Assembly (NCBI GenBank): GCA_903772945.1 | Contig: CAICTM010000276.1 | Location: 17,988-81,987 of the forward strand | Reading direction: 5' to 3' | DNA length: 64,000 bases | Source: Seminavis robusta | Taxonomy: Eukaryota > Bacillariophyta > Bacillariophyceae > Naviculales > Naviculaceae | Shown: one piece after another, positions 20,175 through 29,663 of the stretch | Numbering within the stretch: position 1 is the first letter of the stretch | Layout: each line of letters starts with the position of its first letter | Notes under the pieces: generated by a model | What the model saw: the letters and a program-made list of their open reading frames with translations, nothing else | Databases searched by the model: none | Told to the model about the DNA's origin: nothing | Made by a program: the position numbers and the translations under genes

Positions 20175-20817
20175 CAGGGCCTCCCGTTCACTAGAATCTG
20201 GATTTGAACCGTGTTCATTGAAATTGTTCACTATAACCGGATAGTATATGAACTGCCTTTCATGAACCAGCCAGTTTTTGCTGTCAAATCCAGTGAAAGT
20301 GAACCACTCGTTCATGAACCTCAATGAACTACCGGTACAGCCACACTGTAGCTCATCACACTGTACCTGTAGCTCATCACACTGTAGCTCATCACACCGT
20401 AGCTAGCCACACTGTAGCCATATCCCGTGTTGTAACTACCCATTGGAATTGCAGCAATGTTGAACGGAGGAAGGGCAATCTGGCCCAGGAGATGGCCCTC
20501 CTGAGAGTCCAAAACCAGACAGCAAAGTACTAATGCATGATCTTAATGAATCTACTCGGAATAATACCCCAGGAAGGATGATGATGACATCTATAATTGC
20601 AGTTGTTGTACTTAAAAAGCAACTAGTAGTAAAAAATTGACTTTGTGAACCAGATTTCATGGTGGGGCTCACTAATATCACCACTCCAATGAACCATGAA
20701 CTGTGTTCATGAAATGGGCCAACCCTAATGAACGCCTCTTCATAAACCTCCTTGGTTAACCGTTCACGAACCTGTTCGTGAACGTTCATTGAACTTTCTA
20801 GTGAATGGGAGGCACTG
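20175..20817. mobile_element. hAT-like non-autonomous DNA transposon (643 bp)
   Basis: The left end reads CAGGGCCTCCCGTTCACTAG and the right end, as its reverse complement, CAGTGCCTCCCATTCACTAG. They match at 18 of 20 positions and pairing continues for two more bases. The element is flanked by perfect 8-bp duplications (GTAAAAAG). CAGGG/CAGTG-type ends with 8-bp duplications are characteristic of the hAT superfamily. Both subterminal zones carry many GTTCATGAAC-like words (GTTCATTGAA, GTTCGTGAAC, CATGAACC), as hAT transposase-binding regions do. There is no transposase frame, so it must be mobilised in trans. A short tandem array lies inside (20337-20420). Confidence 0.85.
20337..20420 (+). 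repeat. Tandem array of ACACTGTAGCTCATC units inside the hAT-like element
   Basis: Units of about 15-16 bp built on CACACTGTAGCTCATCA are repeated about five times with small changes (CACTGTACCTGTAGC, CACCGTAGCTAGC). The array lies off-centre in the transposon and is not coding. Confidence 0.8.
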
Positions 20818-20825
20818 GTAAAAAG
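20818..20825 (+). repeat. Target-site duplication, right copy (8 bp)
   Basis: GTAAAAAG directly after the right terminus of the hAT-like element, identical to 20167-20174. Confidence 0.85.
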
Positions 20826-22689
20826 CGTTGCTTCGGTAACGGTACTCCAGATTAGTATGAGAATAAGAGTACACGCCTTGGACACCAGTACCTTGAAGTG
20901 CTCTGTGTCTTGGCTAACAGGAGTTAGAGATCCTACTCTCTATCAACACGCGGACAAGAATAGAGCGCAGGGGCAATAAAACTCTTCAACTGATGGGGAA
21001 TCTCCAATAAGTCGCTGTGACTGCGAATCTTGGGGTTGGCTGTCCAAGTTCATTCCAAGTTCCCAGAGCATGAACTTGATCGTAGAAAGCCCCTCTCCTG
21101 TGGTCCGTTCAGCTCGCAGCACTTGGCTGGATCATCCATCACTGCAAAGAAGAGGGGAAGAGATCTTGAAAGCCAACAATCACCGGTACCGGTACACAAC
21201 TCTCATCTCCAGTAGTCTAGCTTACCAGTACGGCACATACTGAGCAGTGGCCGAAGCTCACGTTTTCAGCCCGACAGAAATAGGCGCGACATTCATTTAC
21301 GTCTACATGTACTACTAGTATGTATGTACACGCTGGAGCCTCTTGAGGCTATTTTAACGTAAGGGGAAGAAACGACTACTCGTACTGAGTGCTCTCTTCT
21401 TGGGGTCCATCAAAAGACTCAATAGGACTTTCATAGGATGCAGAAGAAGTGGACGAGGTGTGATCAGTACCGGTACATGAGAACTGATCAGATCATTGAA
21501 TCCGATCAAAGCACAGGCAGGCACAGCCACAACTGAGTCAGCCAATGTGGGCGGGGTTGGTGGTTGGCGGGGCGGTAGCCTAGAAGGTACATGTAGTTCT
21601 TAGCACTACAGAGCAGGAAAAGGAAAAGAGAGAACTAGAGGATACATTCTGCCTCTTTCGTGGCATCTGATCAATATCCAAAGCTGTATTCTTCGTTGCG
21701 GTACCGAGTGGCAGTAGAGCACACGCACAGCCTGGGTGCTAGTCGATGGGATGAAGAGTTTGCGGCGTCGGTACCTGGTAGTAGAGGCAGGCTCTGATTT
21801 GAAGATTCGATTTCATTGCTGCATCATTGCTTCTGCTTAGTGTACGAGCAGCTTCGATTTTATTGATGCAACGTGTGCCGACCTCCATGGTACACATCTA
21901 CTCGAGCTCTCGTAGAAGTGTACGAGAAAACCTGGCACGCGTTTGAATCTTTAAAACGAAGCTGCCTGTACCGCACCTCTCCCCTCAGCTTTTCGGCAAT
22001 CGGGCTCTAGCTACTAGTACCTGGGTACCAGGTAGTAGGGATTGTTGCTGGCTGCTGCTGCTGTCTGAGACCGTTATTTGCATGATGTACTGGTGGACCG
22101 CTACGGAGTCCTATTTGGACTACCGATTATTGCCTGTCGGAATTATCCGATGACCACACGTGGCTTCCTCGTTTCAGCAATGTTGTGTGAAGGTAGGCGG
22201 AAGGGCAGTTTTGCAATACATGTACCGGTACCGACTAATTTCGCTAGGTCTAGCTAGCTAGTGCCAGCTATCTAGCTCTTCACTTCAAATTGGCCATGGA
22301 CAACAATGTCATGAATCTGTAGATAGCCTACCGGTACCGCTACCACCCTAAACCACCACATAAAAATGTCGTCATGCGCGGCGGGCGGGAAGGGAGAAAA
22401 CGTCGTATGAAAACGAAGGACATGCTTTCAGACCACTTGCTGGCTTAAACGACCGGTTCGGTCACACTTGCTTGGCCAACCGTTTCGAGAAATTAGTCCA
22501 ACTCCCGGGAACCACTGTATTGGATGATCAGTACCAGTACATGATTGTGCGAGACCGAGACTTAGTGTGGACGGGTATCTTCCATCCTCATCCTCCCGCG
22601 CCATCCAACGCTAACTTGGGAAAGGGCGATACACGAGGACAACACGATGCTGATCCTGGTACCAAGACCTTGAGTCGTCGGATGTTTGA
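20826..22689. other. Intergenic, no supported gene
   Basis: About 1.9 kb. TACCGGTACC motifs occur near 21185-21195, 21468-21476, 22222-22232 and 22330-22340. CTAGCTAG runs lie near 22248-22262. A frame at 22472-22861 (plus) is partly gene-like, but it overlaps the membrane-protein remnant below in another frame and is not favoured. Confidence 0.45.
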
Positions 22690-23001
22690 AGCCGAGCACC
22701 GATTCGATTCCTTGGTATTGCCAGCCATGTTGTTGCTTTCTTGGTCACAGCTTGGTACAACTGTCGCGGTGGTATCCAACGGTTTGAAAAGATTGACAGT
22801 GCGGATTATGTCAAGTACACTGCTGCCCTCTGGATTGTCATCGGTGGGGTCTGCGGACTGATCGCCATCCTTTTGTTGTAGCAACGCAGTTTTTATAAGG
22901 ACGAAAAAGCTGAAGACGGGGAGGAAGACACTGGAAGCAAGACTGACGCTGCTTTCGAGAATGTGCCCGATCCTCAGATTGTGGAGGAAGTCGAAGTATA
23001 A
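22690..23001 (+). pseudogene. Remnant of a membrane protein gene with an internal stop
   Basis: One plus-strand frame reads IASHVVAFLVTAWYNCRGG, then IQRFEKIDSADYVKYTAALW, IVIGGVCGLIAILLL, a TAG at 22879-22881, and an acidic tail ending PDPQIVEEVEV before TAA at 22999. Two hydrophobic segments followed by an acidic C-terminus look like the end of a membrane protein. The in-frame TAG and the absence of an N-terminus argue that it is decayed. Family not recognised. Confidence 0.4.
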
Positions 23002-23219
23002 AGTCGAGCGGGGAGCTCGCAAAAAGAGAGTTATCGAGCTTGAACTCGCATGTTTTGTAAAGCACTTATTATTATTATTAAGCAGTGTTCATAGTAAACG
23101 AAAAACCAAATGGTCTGGTTGCTGATGCTGCTTGGAATGTGTCGCGGTAGCAATGTTCCAAGCATGCACATAAAAAATCTGACTTCTTGCCAGTTGCTGC
23201 ATGCTTTTTAAATAAAAGA

Positions 23220-24044
23220 TTATGCCGCAAAGCTGATCACATTGACTTTCTGATCCTCCACTATTAGATCCTTTCCGTAGTCAGTCATTTCCCCCACGAA
23301 TGCCATCGTTGGCTTTCCAATTGGGAAAAGATCGTCCTCCTTGGTAACAGAGGCACGCCGTTGCGGCTTTCTGGGAGAATAAGTTTTTGTAGCGGAGTCA
23401 GCGTCCTCCTTGCTAGGGCTTGAGGGGCGCCGAGGTACAGGGGGGCAACTCGTGCACCGCCTTGGACTACCATTACTACCAGTACCGGTATCCCATCGGG
23501 TCATCTTCTGATCGCTGCCTTGTTGCACTTGAATTTCCTCCTCTAGCTCCACAAGCAGCTGAGGCTCACTCTGCCACCGACAAAACGAAGGTCTTGGGGC
23601 AGGCGTCTGCTCTGGGTCTGGGGTTGCCTTCGGCACCGGTGGGGACTCTTTCTGTCTCCTGGCCCTCGGAATCCTTCTAACCCGCCTCTTGGCCTTCTTG
23701 CTTTCCCCAGAGTTCAAACTTTTCGACCTTATTAGAGCTGACTTTCGCTGATCCCAGTGGTTGCTACAGGGCATGTGGTACACAGCCCCAACATCGTCGC
23801 AAGTTTTCGGCACGGGGTATGTCTTGCATCTCTTCAGCATGGTGTCCTTTCGGTTCTGCCACGAGGAGTTGACGCCGACAGTGTCCGCATCATCCATCGT
23901 GTGGCAGGCTGCCCCATTGCAACTCCCCAGTGGAGCGGATGCAACATCAACGTTAGACTTACTCTTGCGGAGGATTCTATCGCTTCGCCTGACGCGGTCG
24001 TTTTTGTTGGTGTTTTTGCTCTTTTTGGTTGCTGGGAAGGCCAT
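23220..24044 (-). CDS. Basic Ser/Arg-rich protein with WxxRK repeats (paralogue 2)
   Basis: From ATG at 24044 the protein has 274 residues; an in-frame ATG at 24116 adds 24 residues of leader-like sequence. It begins with a very basic stretch (MAFPATKKSKNTNKNDRVRR). Two WxxRK modules follow (SWQNRKDTMLKRCKTYPVP and HWDQRKSALIRSKSL), then KRRVRRIPRARR, then FCRWQSEPQ. The order matches the gene at 19018-19713, which makes them paralogues; the C-terminal third, ending EDQKVNVISFAA, is specific to this copy. Nuclear location is plausible from the Lys/Arg runs. Function unknown. Confidence 0.7.
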   Translation of the reverse strand: MAFPATKKSKNTNKNDRVRRSDRILRKSKSNVDVASAPLGSCNGAACHTMDDADTVGVNSSWQNRKDTMLKRCKTYPVPKTCDDVGAVYHMPCSNHWDQRKSALIRSKSLNSGESKKAKRRVRRIPRARRQKESPPVPKATPDPEQTPAPRPSFCRWQSEPQLLVELEEEIQVQQGSDQKMTRWDTGTGSNGSPRRCTSCPPVPRRPSSPSKEDADSATKTYSPRKPQRRASVTKEDDLFPIGKPTMAFVGEMTDYGKDLIVEDQKVNVISFAA

Positions 24045-25541
24045 CTTGTTCTGTTGTGTTGCTGTGTTTTGTGCAGAGCGCGAATTAATGAGATGAGGTG
24101 TGCAATAATGAAGCAAAGATACAGCACTGCAATCGGTACCTTCAAGCTTTCATGTTCGAAACTGCAGTAGATAATCTACCTACTCTAAGCCCCCCTTATA
24201 ATGTCGAAACTACTCGTCTTTCAAGTATGATGACCACCGAGCAAGAGCTGTGTACCACCATGGAGTTCGGCTGCTGAAGCTGCTTCTGCATGTACAGCGA
24301 AACTGAAACTATCTACAGCGAGAAAGATACCATCATTTTTCGCCCTCAAAGGAAGTTCTTAGCCTTTATTTATCCTTTTTTGGACCTTTCTTTTCGTGAA
24401 GTTAACCAAACCTTTCGCTCAAACTAGAATTTAATTTCCAAAGTTGCTCTACTAATTTCTAAGATCAATCCTGATTCAGCTTCGATGAGGCCAATTAATT
24501 GGTTCGGCGTTGGCAGTGCAGGAAACGACTTGGTCTACTAGAGCCTGGCAGGAAAGTGTTCGAAGGATCTTTGTGGAAACGAACTCCAGTAAAGAGCTGG
24601 GTGGTTGATGTAGATCGTAGATAGTACGAGCCATAGCTGACATTACCGGGTACGGTAGCTTGGGAGTGCGAGCTTTTCAAAAGGGGATTGCGCCGACAAC
24701 GTCCTCATGTTCTCGGCGGGACCATAATGTCATCATAATAATTTGGAAAGTACCACTTGACGAAGGAATCATCTTGACAATTGACAAGGAACTGCGAGAC
24801 ACTTTCACGTGGGTGTCATGCTGCATCCGGGAACAACCCCAGTGGTTTCTCCAATGCAGACCCTAACCAATATTTCACCATTTCATTCGGTTGTTTGAAC
24901 AGTGCCGGTAGTACTGACGATAGTCGAACCTGGTCAGACCAGGAACACCGAAAGATGCTCTCAAATTTGCACACTGTACCTGGGCTCCACTGATGAAGAC
25001 AAAACAGAATGTGGTATGTCCGGCCCGGGCCTCCGAAGTCATTGCTTCTTCGAACTGTTCGCTCCGCCGCACCGATCAAGCTACATGTAGACTGCTTTAG
25101 CAACTCTCTCGTGCGGAGAGTGCCGGTTTGAACAACCGGCACCACAGCTAGGCAACTGGCGATGAATACGGAGCCAAAGGGCAGTGGAAGCCAGCCATCT
25201 TCCAAACGGGAAGTCCAATGTTTTGGTGGACTAAGCGAATCAAAACGAAGGAACCACTCCGTAGAGCACCGGTATCTCCTAACTATCGATGCTGTTTGCC
25301 TCTTTATGGAGACAGCTGTTTTCCATCACAACTGTTTGATCCAAAGCTAATCTATGCGTTCATCGGGCTGCACGTGCAGCAGCCACGAAAAGGCCTACAA
25401 ACCAGATGCATCAAAGCCACACAGAAACCCAGCACACCGTGCGGTATCTCAGATGACACAAACGTTGTAAGAGCACCCTCTGCCGCAACTGACGTCCTTT
25501 GAAAGGTGCGGCACATCCTTGAATCTCTCTCGCGAGGAAGA
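24045..25541. other. Intergenic, no supported gene
   Basis: About 1.5 kb. Two adjacent hairpins at 25103-25140 (CTCTC...GAGAG and GCCGGT...ACCGGC) resemble tRNA arms but do not form a tRNA. Several frames between 24660 and 25500 lack consistent coding character. Confidence 0.45.
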
Positions 25542-27706
25542 CTAGCTAGCTTGATGCCCAAAGAGCCACCGAGCCCGTGTCATCCATGATTCACCATGGG
25601 CCTCTTCACTCCCATCTGTTTGCTGTTTCTTTCGGTGCGCTGGCTGGTTCTCTGTACCGGATACTGCCTCTATCCCTGGATCGTCTTTCTCCAGATCATG
25701 GGCAGGAGCGTAGTTGTAACCAAAGATAATGTTCATTCGATCAAGAAAGGGCTGCACTTGCAACATCATTAATGTGAGCTCTGTAAGTTTGGCCCGAATC
25801 AGACTGTTCCTAGCACTTGGCTTGCTCTTGTCATTTTCGAGAGACTTGATGAAAGCTTCAAGCTCTTGAGTGGGTTCATCTGTGTTCGAACAGATCATTG
25901 CAGTGATATTCTGCACGTTGGCTTCCTTGGCGGTGCTCTTCTTTGTTTCAAGGAGCCGTTTCACCTCCATGAGTTTGGGCAACAGGAGGGCAGCGATGCC
26001 ATCCAGTGGCGGGCGGTCTGACTGTTTGCACATCGTCCCATCAATCTTCCATGATAGATCCTCTGGCTTCTTTGCCTTTGCATCGTGGACAGTGTCAACG
26101 AGAACAGTCAAGACAGCAACGGCGGGAATGGCTTGGATGACTGCAGAATCCATACTCTGCACCTGGTCACGTGTGACCCACTCTTTCTCCATCAACTGGA
26201 AGGTAGTCTGAATGCATTGATTGGCAAATCGGTCCCAATAAGCATTCGATAACATTCTGGATTCTCCTTTGGCAGCCTTTCTCGCGGATCGGCTGTTGGC
26301 CCTTCCTCGCTGTTTGCGTTGTTGGCGGTTGTCGCCGTTCTTGTGGGGATTGTCTTCACCGAGGCAGGCAAATGCAAGGAATCCACCCAGTGAGAAGAAA
26401 TCCCACGAGTCTACATCATGAATGACATGGAATGGCTCGTAGATCCCAGCTAGTATCCATATCGGAGGTAGACGGAAGTGACTCGGACTCGAGGCAAGGT
26501 GCCCCAAGACACCAAAGGCCGATGCGACTAGCGCAGGCAACGGGAGTCAGAACCAACCCCGCAACATAGAACGCCCAACAACCCAGGCATTCTGCTGTTT
26601 CCTCTCGAGACATGTGTTCACACTGCGTCCTCCACCAGGACATTGTGCCAGGAATGAACTTGATGGCAAAAATCAGAATGGAACCGACAAGACAAGTCGG
26701 GATGGATAGTAGCAACAGGCCGCAGCACACCAGGAAATCCCATTGCCATTGAATGATGCTGTGTATCGGTAATCCATACGTTTGCCTTGCCACCCCTGTG
26801 GGATTTTCCAGTGGGATGTATCGTTTATTTCCCCAGGTTACCGTTCGCCGACCAAAGTCTTTGGTGCGCCTGGGTAGTAATCTCGGGTCATGTTGCCAAA
26901 ATCACCCCAACGTTCAAAAGGGCTGTTGCTCTCAAATATGCTGATGGTTGTGGCAGATACAAAGTGGAAAAAACTAAAGAGGAGGGATGCAAGAACACCA
27001 CGAGAGGAAATATGTGTGGGCAAAAGGGAGCATGAGCAGTGCCAATATCTTGAGGTCCCATTGGAGTGTCAAGTGATGATTGTGATCTTCACGGATTGGA
27101 AAAAGTTGATGGGCAGCCGAAAGAGTGTAATGAGTAGGATAGCAATGTAAATGGGATGAATGGCAAGGCACCCAGAGGAAGACCGGGAAGAAAGGAGCAT
27201 ATTGCCTTGAGCATCTCAACCATCCCCAGTGATGGCCCGTCGTCTGCCATGAAATCTCTGCAACTTTGAATGTAGACTCCAATATGAGAGTCTTCATCGA
27301 GCATTACTGTTTTGGTTCCGTATCCACATGCTTTGGCATATTGATGTTTGAAGATCGTACGGGTCGTTCGGCTAATGTAATAGAGGTTTCCCACAGTTGC
27401 TGCAAAGAGGGTGGTTCCCAGGAGCCACAGAAGATGTGGAATCGGCACCAATAGAAACACAAGGATTCGTAGGAATGGATCAAAGAATTGGCAGCGTTCG
27501 TAGCACTCCTCCGTGGTGGCAGCGACGTAGAATGTCTTGGCCATGTGCATGGGTAATCGAATCAATGTAATGGCGAACACGAGTACCGTCATGATGGTCC
27601 CGATGATAACGCCACTGACAGCGCCTAGTGCCAGCGATGCTATCGGCCAAATCATCCAATAGAGACATTGGCAAAGACCAGCGAAACATTCTGTAATTGG
27701 GTTCAT
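25542..27706 (-). pseudogene. Decayed gene for a large polytopic membrane protein
   Basis: Coding-like segments follow one another in changing frames. 27706 to about 27150 encodes MNPITECFAGLCQCLYWMIW and several membrane helices. About 27165-27075 gives IYIAILLITLFRLPINFFQS. About 27070-27010 gives LQWDLKILALLMLPFAHT. About 27010-26843 gives LLFSFFHFVSATTISIFESN. 26870-26416 gives NKRYIPLENPTG and WQWDFLVCCGLLLLSIP. From about 26540 to 25542 the frame runs through GIYEPFHVIHDVDSWDFFSL into a long soluble tail. Adjacent pieces are too close for introns, so about five frameshifts are needed. The ITLIRLP and ITLFRLP segments suggest an internal repeat. The intact ancestor was probably a multi-helix membrane protein of unknown function. 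The C-terminal 332-codon frame is still open and might be expressed as a fragment. Confidence 0.7.
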
Positions 27707-28418
27707 GTGGGTATTTGTTTGATGTGGTTAGTCAGCTTCTGGTGGGAAGGAATACTGAATGAGTGTTGTGGGTTGTGGTTTGGTTGTGATGAGGAGGGAG
27801 GCTCGAGTCGTGCTTTGATTCTTTGTTTGGCTTGTTTCTCCCTGAAGGTGGCTCAATTTTATTTAAAGGTCATGGATGGTTAGGTTAGAGCTATCCGAAG
27901 CCGGTCCCACTCAAATGGAAATTCTACGTACGGTACCGTACGTACCATCCTCTACAGGCCAAGGCTTTCCAGTAGCTAGACTACAGTAGTTGGATTTTTT
28001 CAGAACCCCTTGAATTTACTTGGGGAGGTGTGGCCAATTCATCCCGAAGCTGTAGTGTGGGAGTTTGTTGCATGACACTGTGATTTGTTGGCTTTTCTGA
28101 CTGAAGGAATTGACGAGCAGTGCTTCTTCAGCCCTCCAACCACGTCTTCTGATTTCATGATTTGTGATATGGTTCCTCCTCTCTGGTTCGTCCCCAACCA
28201 TAGCATGGGTGGCGCTTTTGAGACACTCAGGGAGACGCGCAAAAATTATAAAGCAAGAGCAATGAAAATGTTTTATTAAAAGATGAGCTCACCACTATTC
28301 TCACGTTCTTGCATTCTGGTGGCCGTTTTGAATCCTGACTGATCTGCAGTGAACCAAGATGTCTGTGCTCACCCATAGTACTAAGAAGGGTCCCTCTCAC
28401 TTCTTCAAAGGGTTTTGC
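27707..28418. other. Intergenic
   Basis: No gene seen between the two decayed membrane-protein genes. A TACGTACGGTACCGTACGTA palindrome lies near 27926-27945. Confidence 0.5.
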
Positions 28419-29116
28419 TCACTCGCGCAAAAGAAAGGCTCCGTTGGCATTCCAGGTTGTGTAGGGCATGGCACAGGTCCAAGCATGGCCCATGTCTGTG
28501 ATGCAATGACAAAGGCAAATGAAAAAGACATCATTGGTTGCTTCATAAAGCACCAGCCATGCGATAGACTGCAGCGTGAGAAATGGCAAGCAATGGGTAT
28601 GGAATGGGAGAGCGCTTTCGTGGAGAACATGCTGCGGAAACACCATGCGCATCCACACAACAATATGGATCAACCCTGCGTAAACGTAGTAGATGGAGAA
28701 TCCAATCAGGAATCCAATCAACTCATCATTCTTGTTGTGCCATCCAAAGAGAGATTCCACATCAAGGTGACGACCAAGGTCGTACGCAAAGAGGAACGCA
28801 AACGTCTCCAAGACTCCATTCATAAGGGAATACATCACGATTGCCAGCCAATCGACTCGGCGACCAAAGCGTCCATAGCGAGGATTCAAAACCATTCTCA
28901 CCATCAATGTAACGACCAATGTCATAATCTGGAAGTTTCCACTGGCTGAGGCTTCGCAAGCAGATCGTAGTAGCCTTGGCCACGTCCAACGAGAGCGCAA
29001 ACGGTCCAATAGGTCAACATGACCAACCAACCAATCCTCATGTCTTTCTGGAAGGGAGGTACATTATCGTCCTTTCGATGCGTAGGCTTGAGAAGGGTTG
29101 TGTCGTCTGCCATCAC
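28419..29116 (-). pseudogene. Membrane protein gene with a single frameshift
   Basis: The N-terminal frame (29116 to about 28936) starts MMADDTTLLKPTHRKDD and contains a helix, IGWLVMLTYWTVCALVG. It then reads YYDLLAKPQPVET and stops. One base later another frame continues FQIMTLVVTLMVRMVLNPRY, then MYSLMNGVLETFAFLFAYDL, FLIGFSIYYVYAGLIHIVVW and further helices down to 28419. The join at about 28936 is too tight for an intron. Five or six membrane helices can be counted. The family is not recognised with confidence. It lies upstream of, and in the same orientation as, the decayed membrane gene at 25542-27706, and may represent sequence error rather than decay because only one indel is needed. 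Confidence 0.6.
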
Positions 29117-29663
29117 GTCTGGGGTTCTTCAATGAATGATTGCGATTTACAAAGATTGAACCGTAAGCGGTTGCAAGTTGACAATGTCGGAAGCAACCTC
29201 GCACTTTCCTAAGGTTACACTACTGTAAGCGTCTTCAAGTTAACAAAGTCGAAAGCAATCTATGCACTCTGTCCTGGGTTGTGGTTTGGTTTTGTCGTTG
29301 TTTTGAGATGAGATCGGGCTACCGGACTACATGGTGGTCAGAGTGGACTACGACTGTACCGGTACCGGTACCGGTATGATGCGGGGGATATGGGGAGCTC
29401 CGGGTTCGGGGTTCTGGATGGAGTTTCTTGTTTTTGAGGCTTCGGTTCTTTGTTTGTTATTTGTATAAACTCTAGCCTTAATGATTAGACGCCAGCACAT
29501 ATGTACATACATTGTACGACAACACCGCGCCAGTTTTGAAACGCGGTCCCGAACGAGACTCAAACACTTTTCTTGGGATGGCGCGAAGAGAACGGAGAGA
29601 ACGGAGAGTGCTGTTTTTGGTTTAGTGTCATCAACCAGTCTAGTCTAACTTGATAGTTGAACC
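29117..29663. other. Intergenic between divergent genes
   Basis: Holds the 5' regions of the membrane-protein gene (minus) and the CtIP-like gene (plus). Three tandem TACCGG units lie at 29357-29377. No other feature seen. Confidence 0.5.

Noticed and set aside
20436-20885. 149-codon minus-strand frame
   Set aside because: It crosses the right end of the hAT-like element and its target duplication, so it cannot be an old gene.
22472-22861. 129-codon plus-strand frame starting MANRFEKLVQ
   Set aside because: Another frame of the same DNA gives clear membrane helices; this one has no domain, though a role as part of a decayed gene cannot be excluded.
25103-25140. Two adjacent hairpins resembling a tRNA anticodon and T arm
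   Set aside because: The second loop lacks the TTC-RA pattern, and no acceptor stem or D arm could be drawn.
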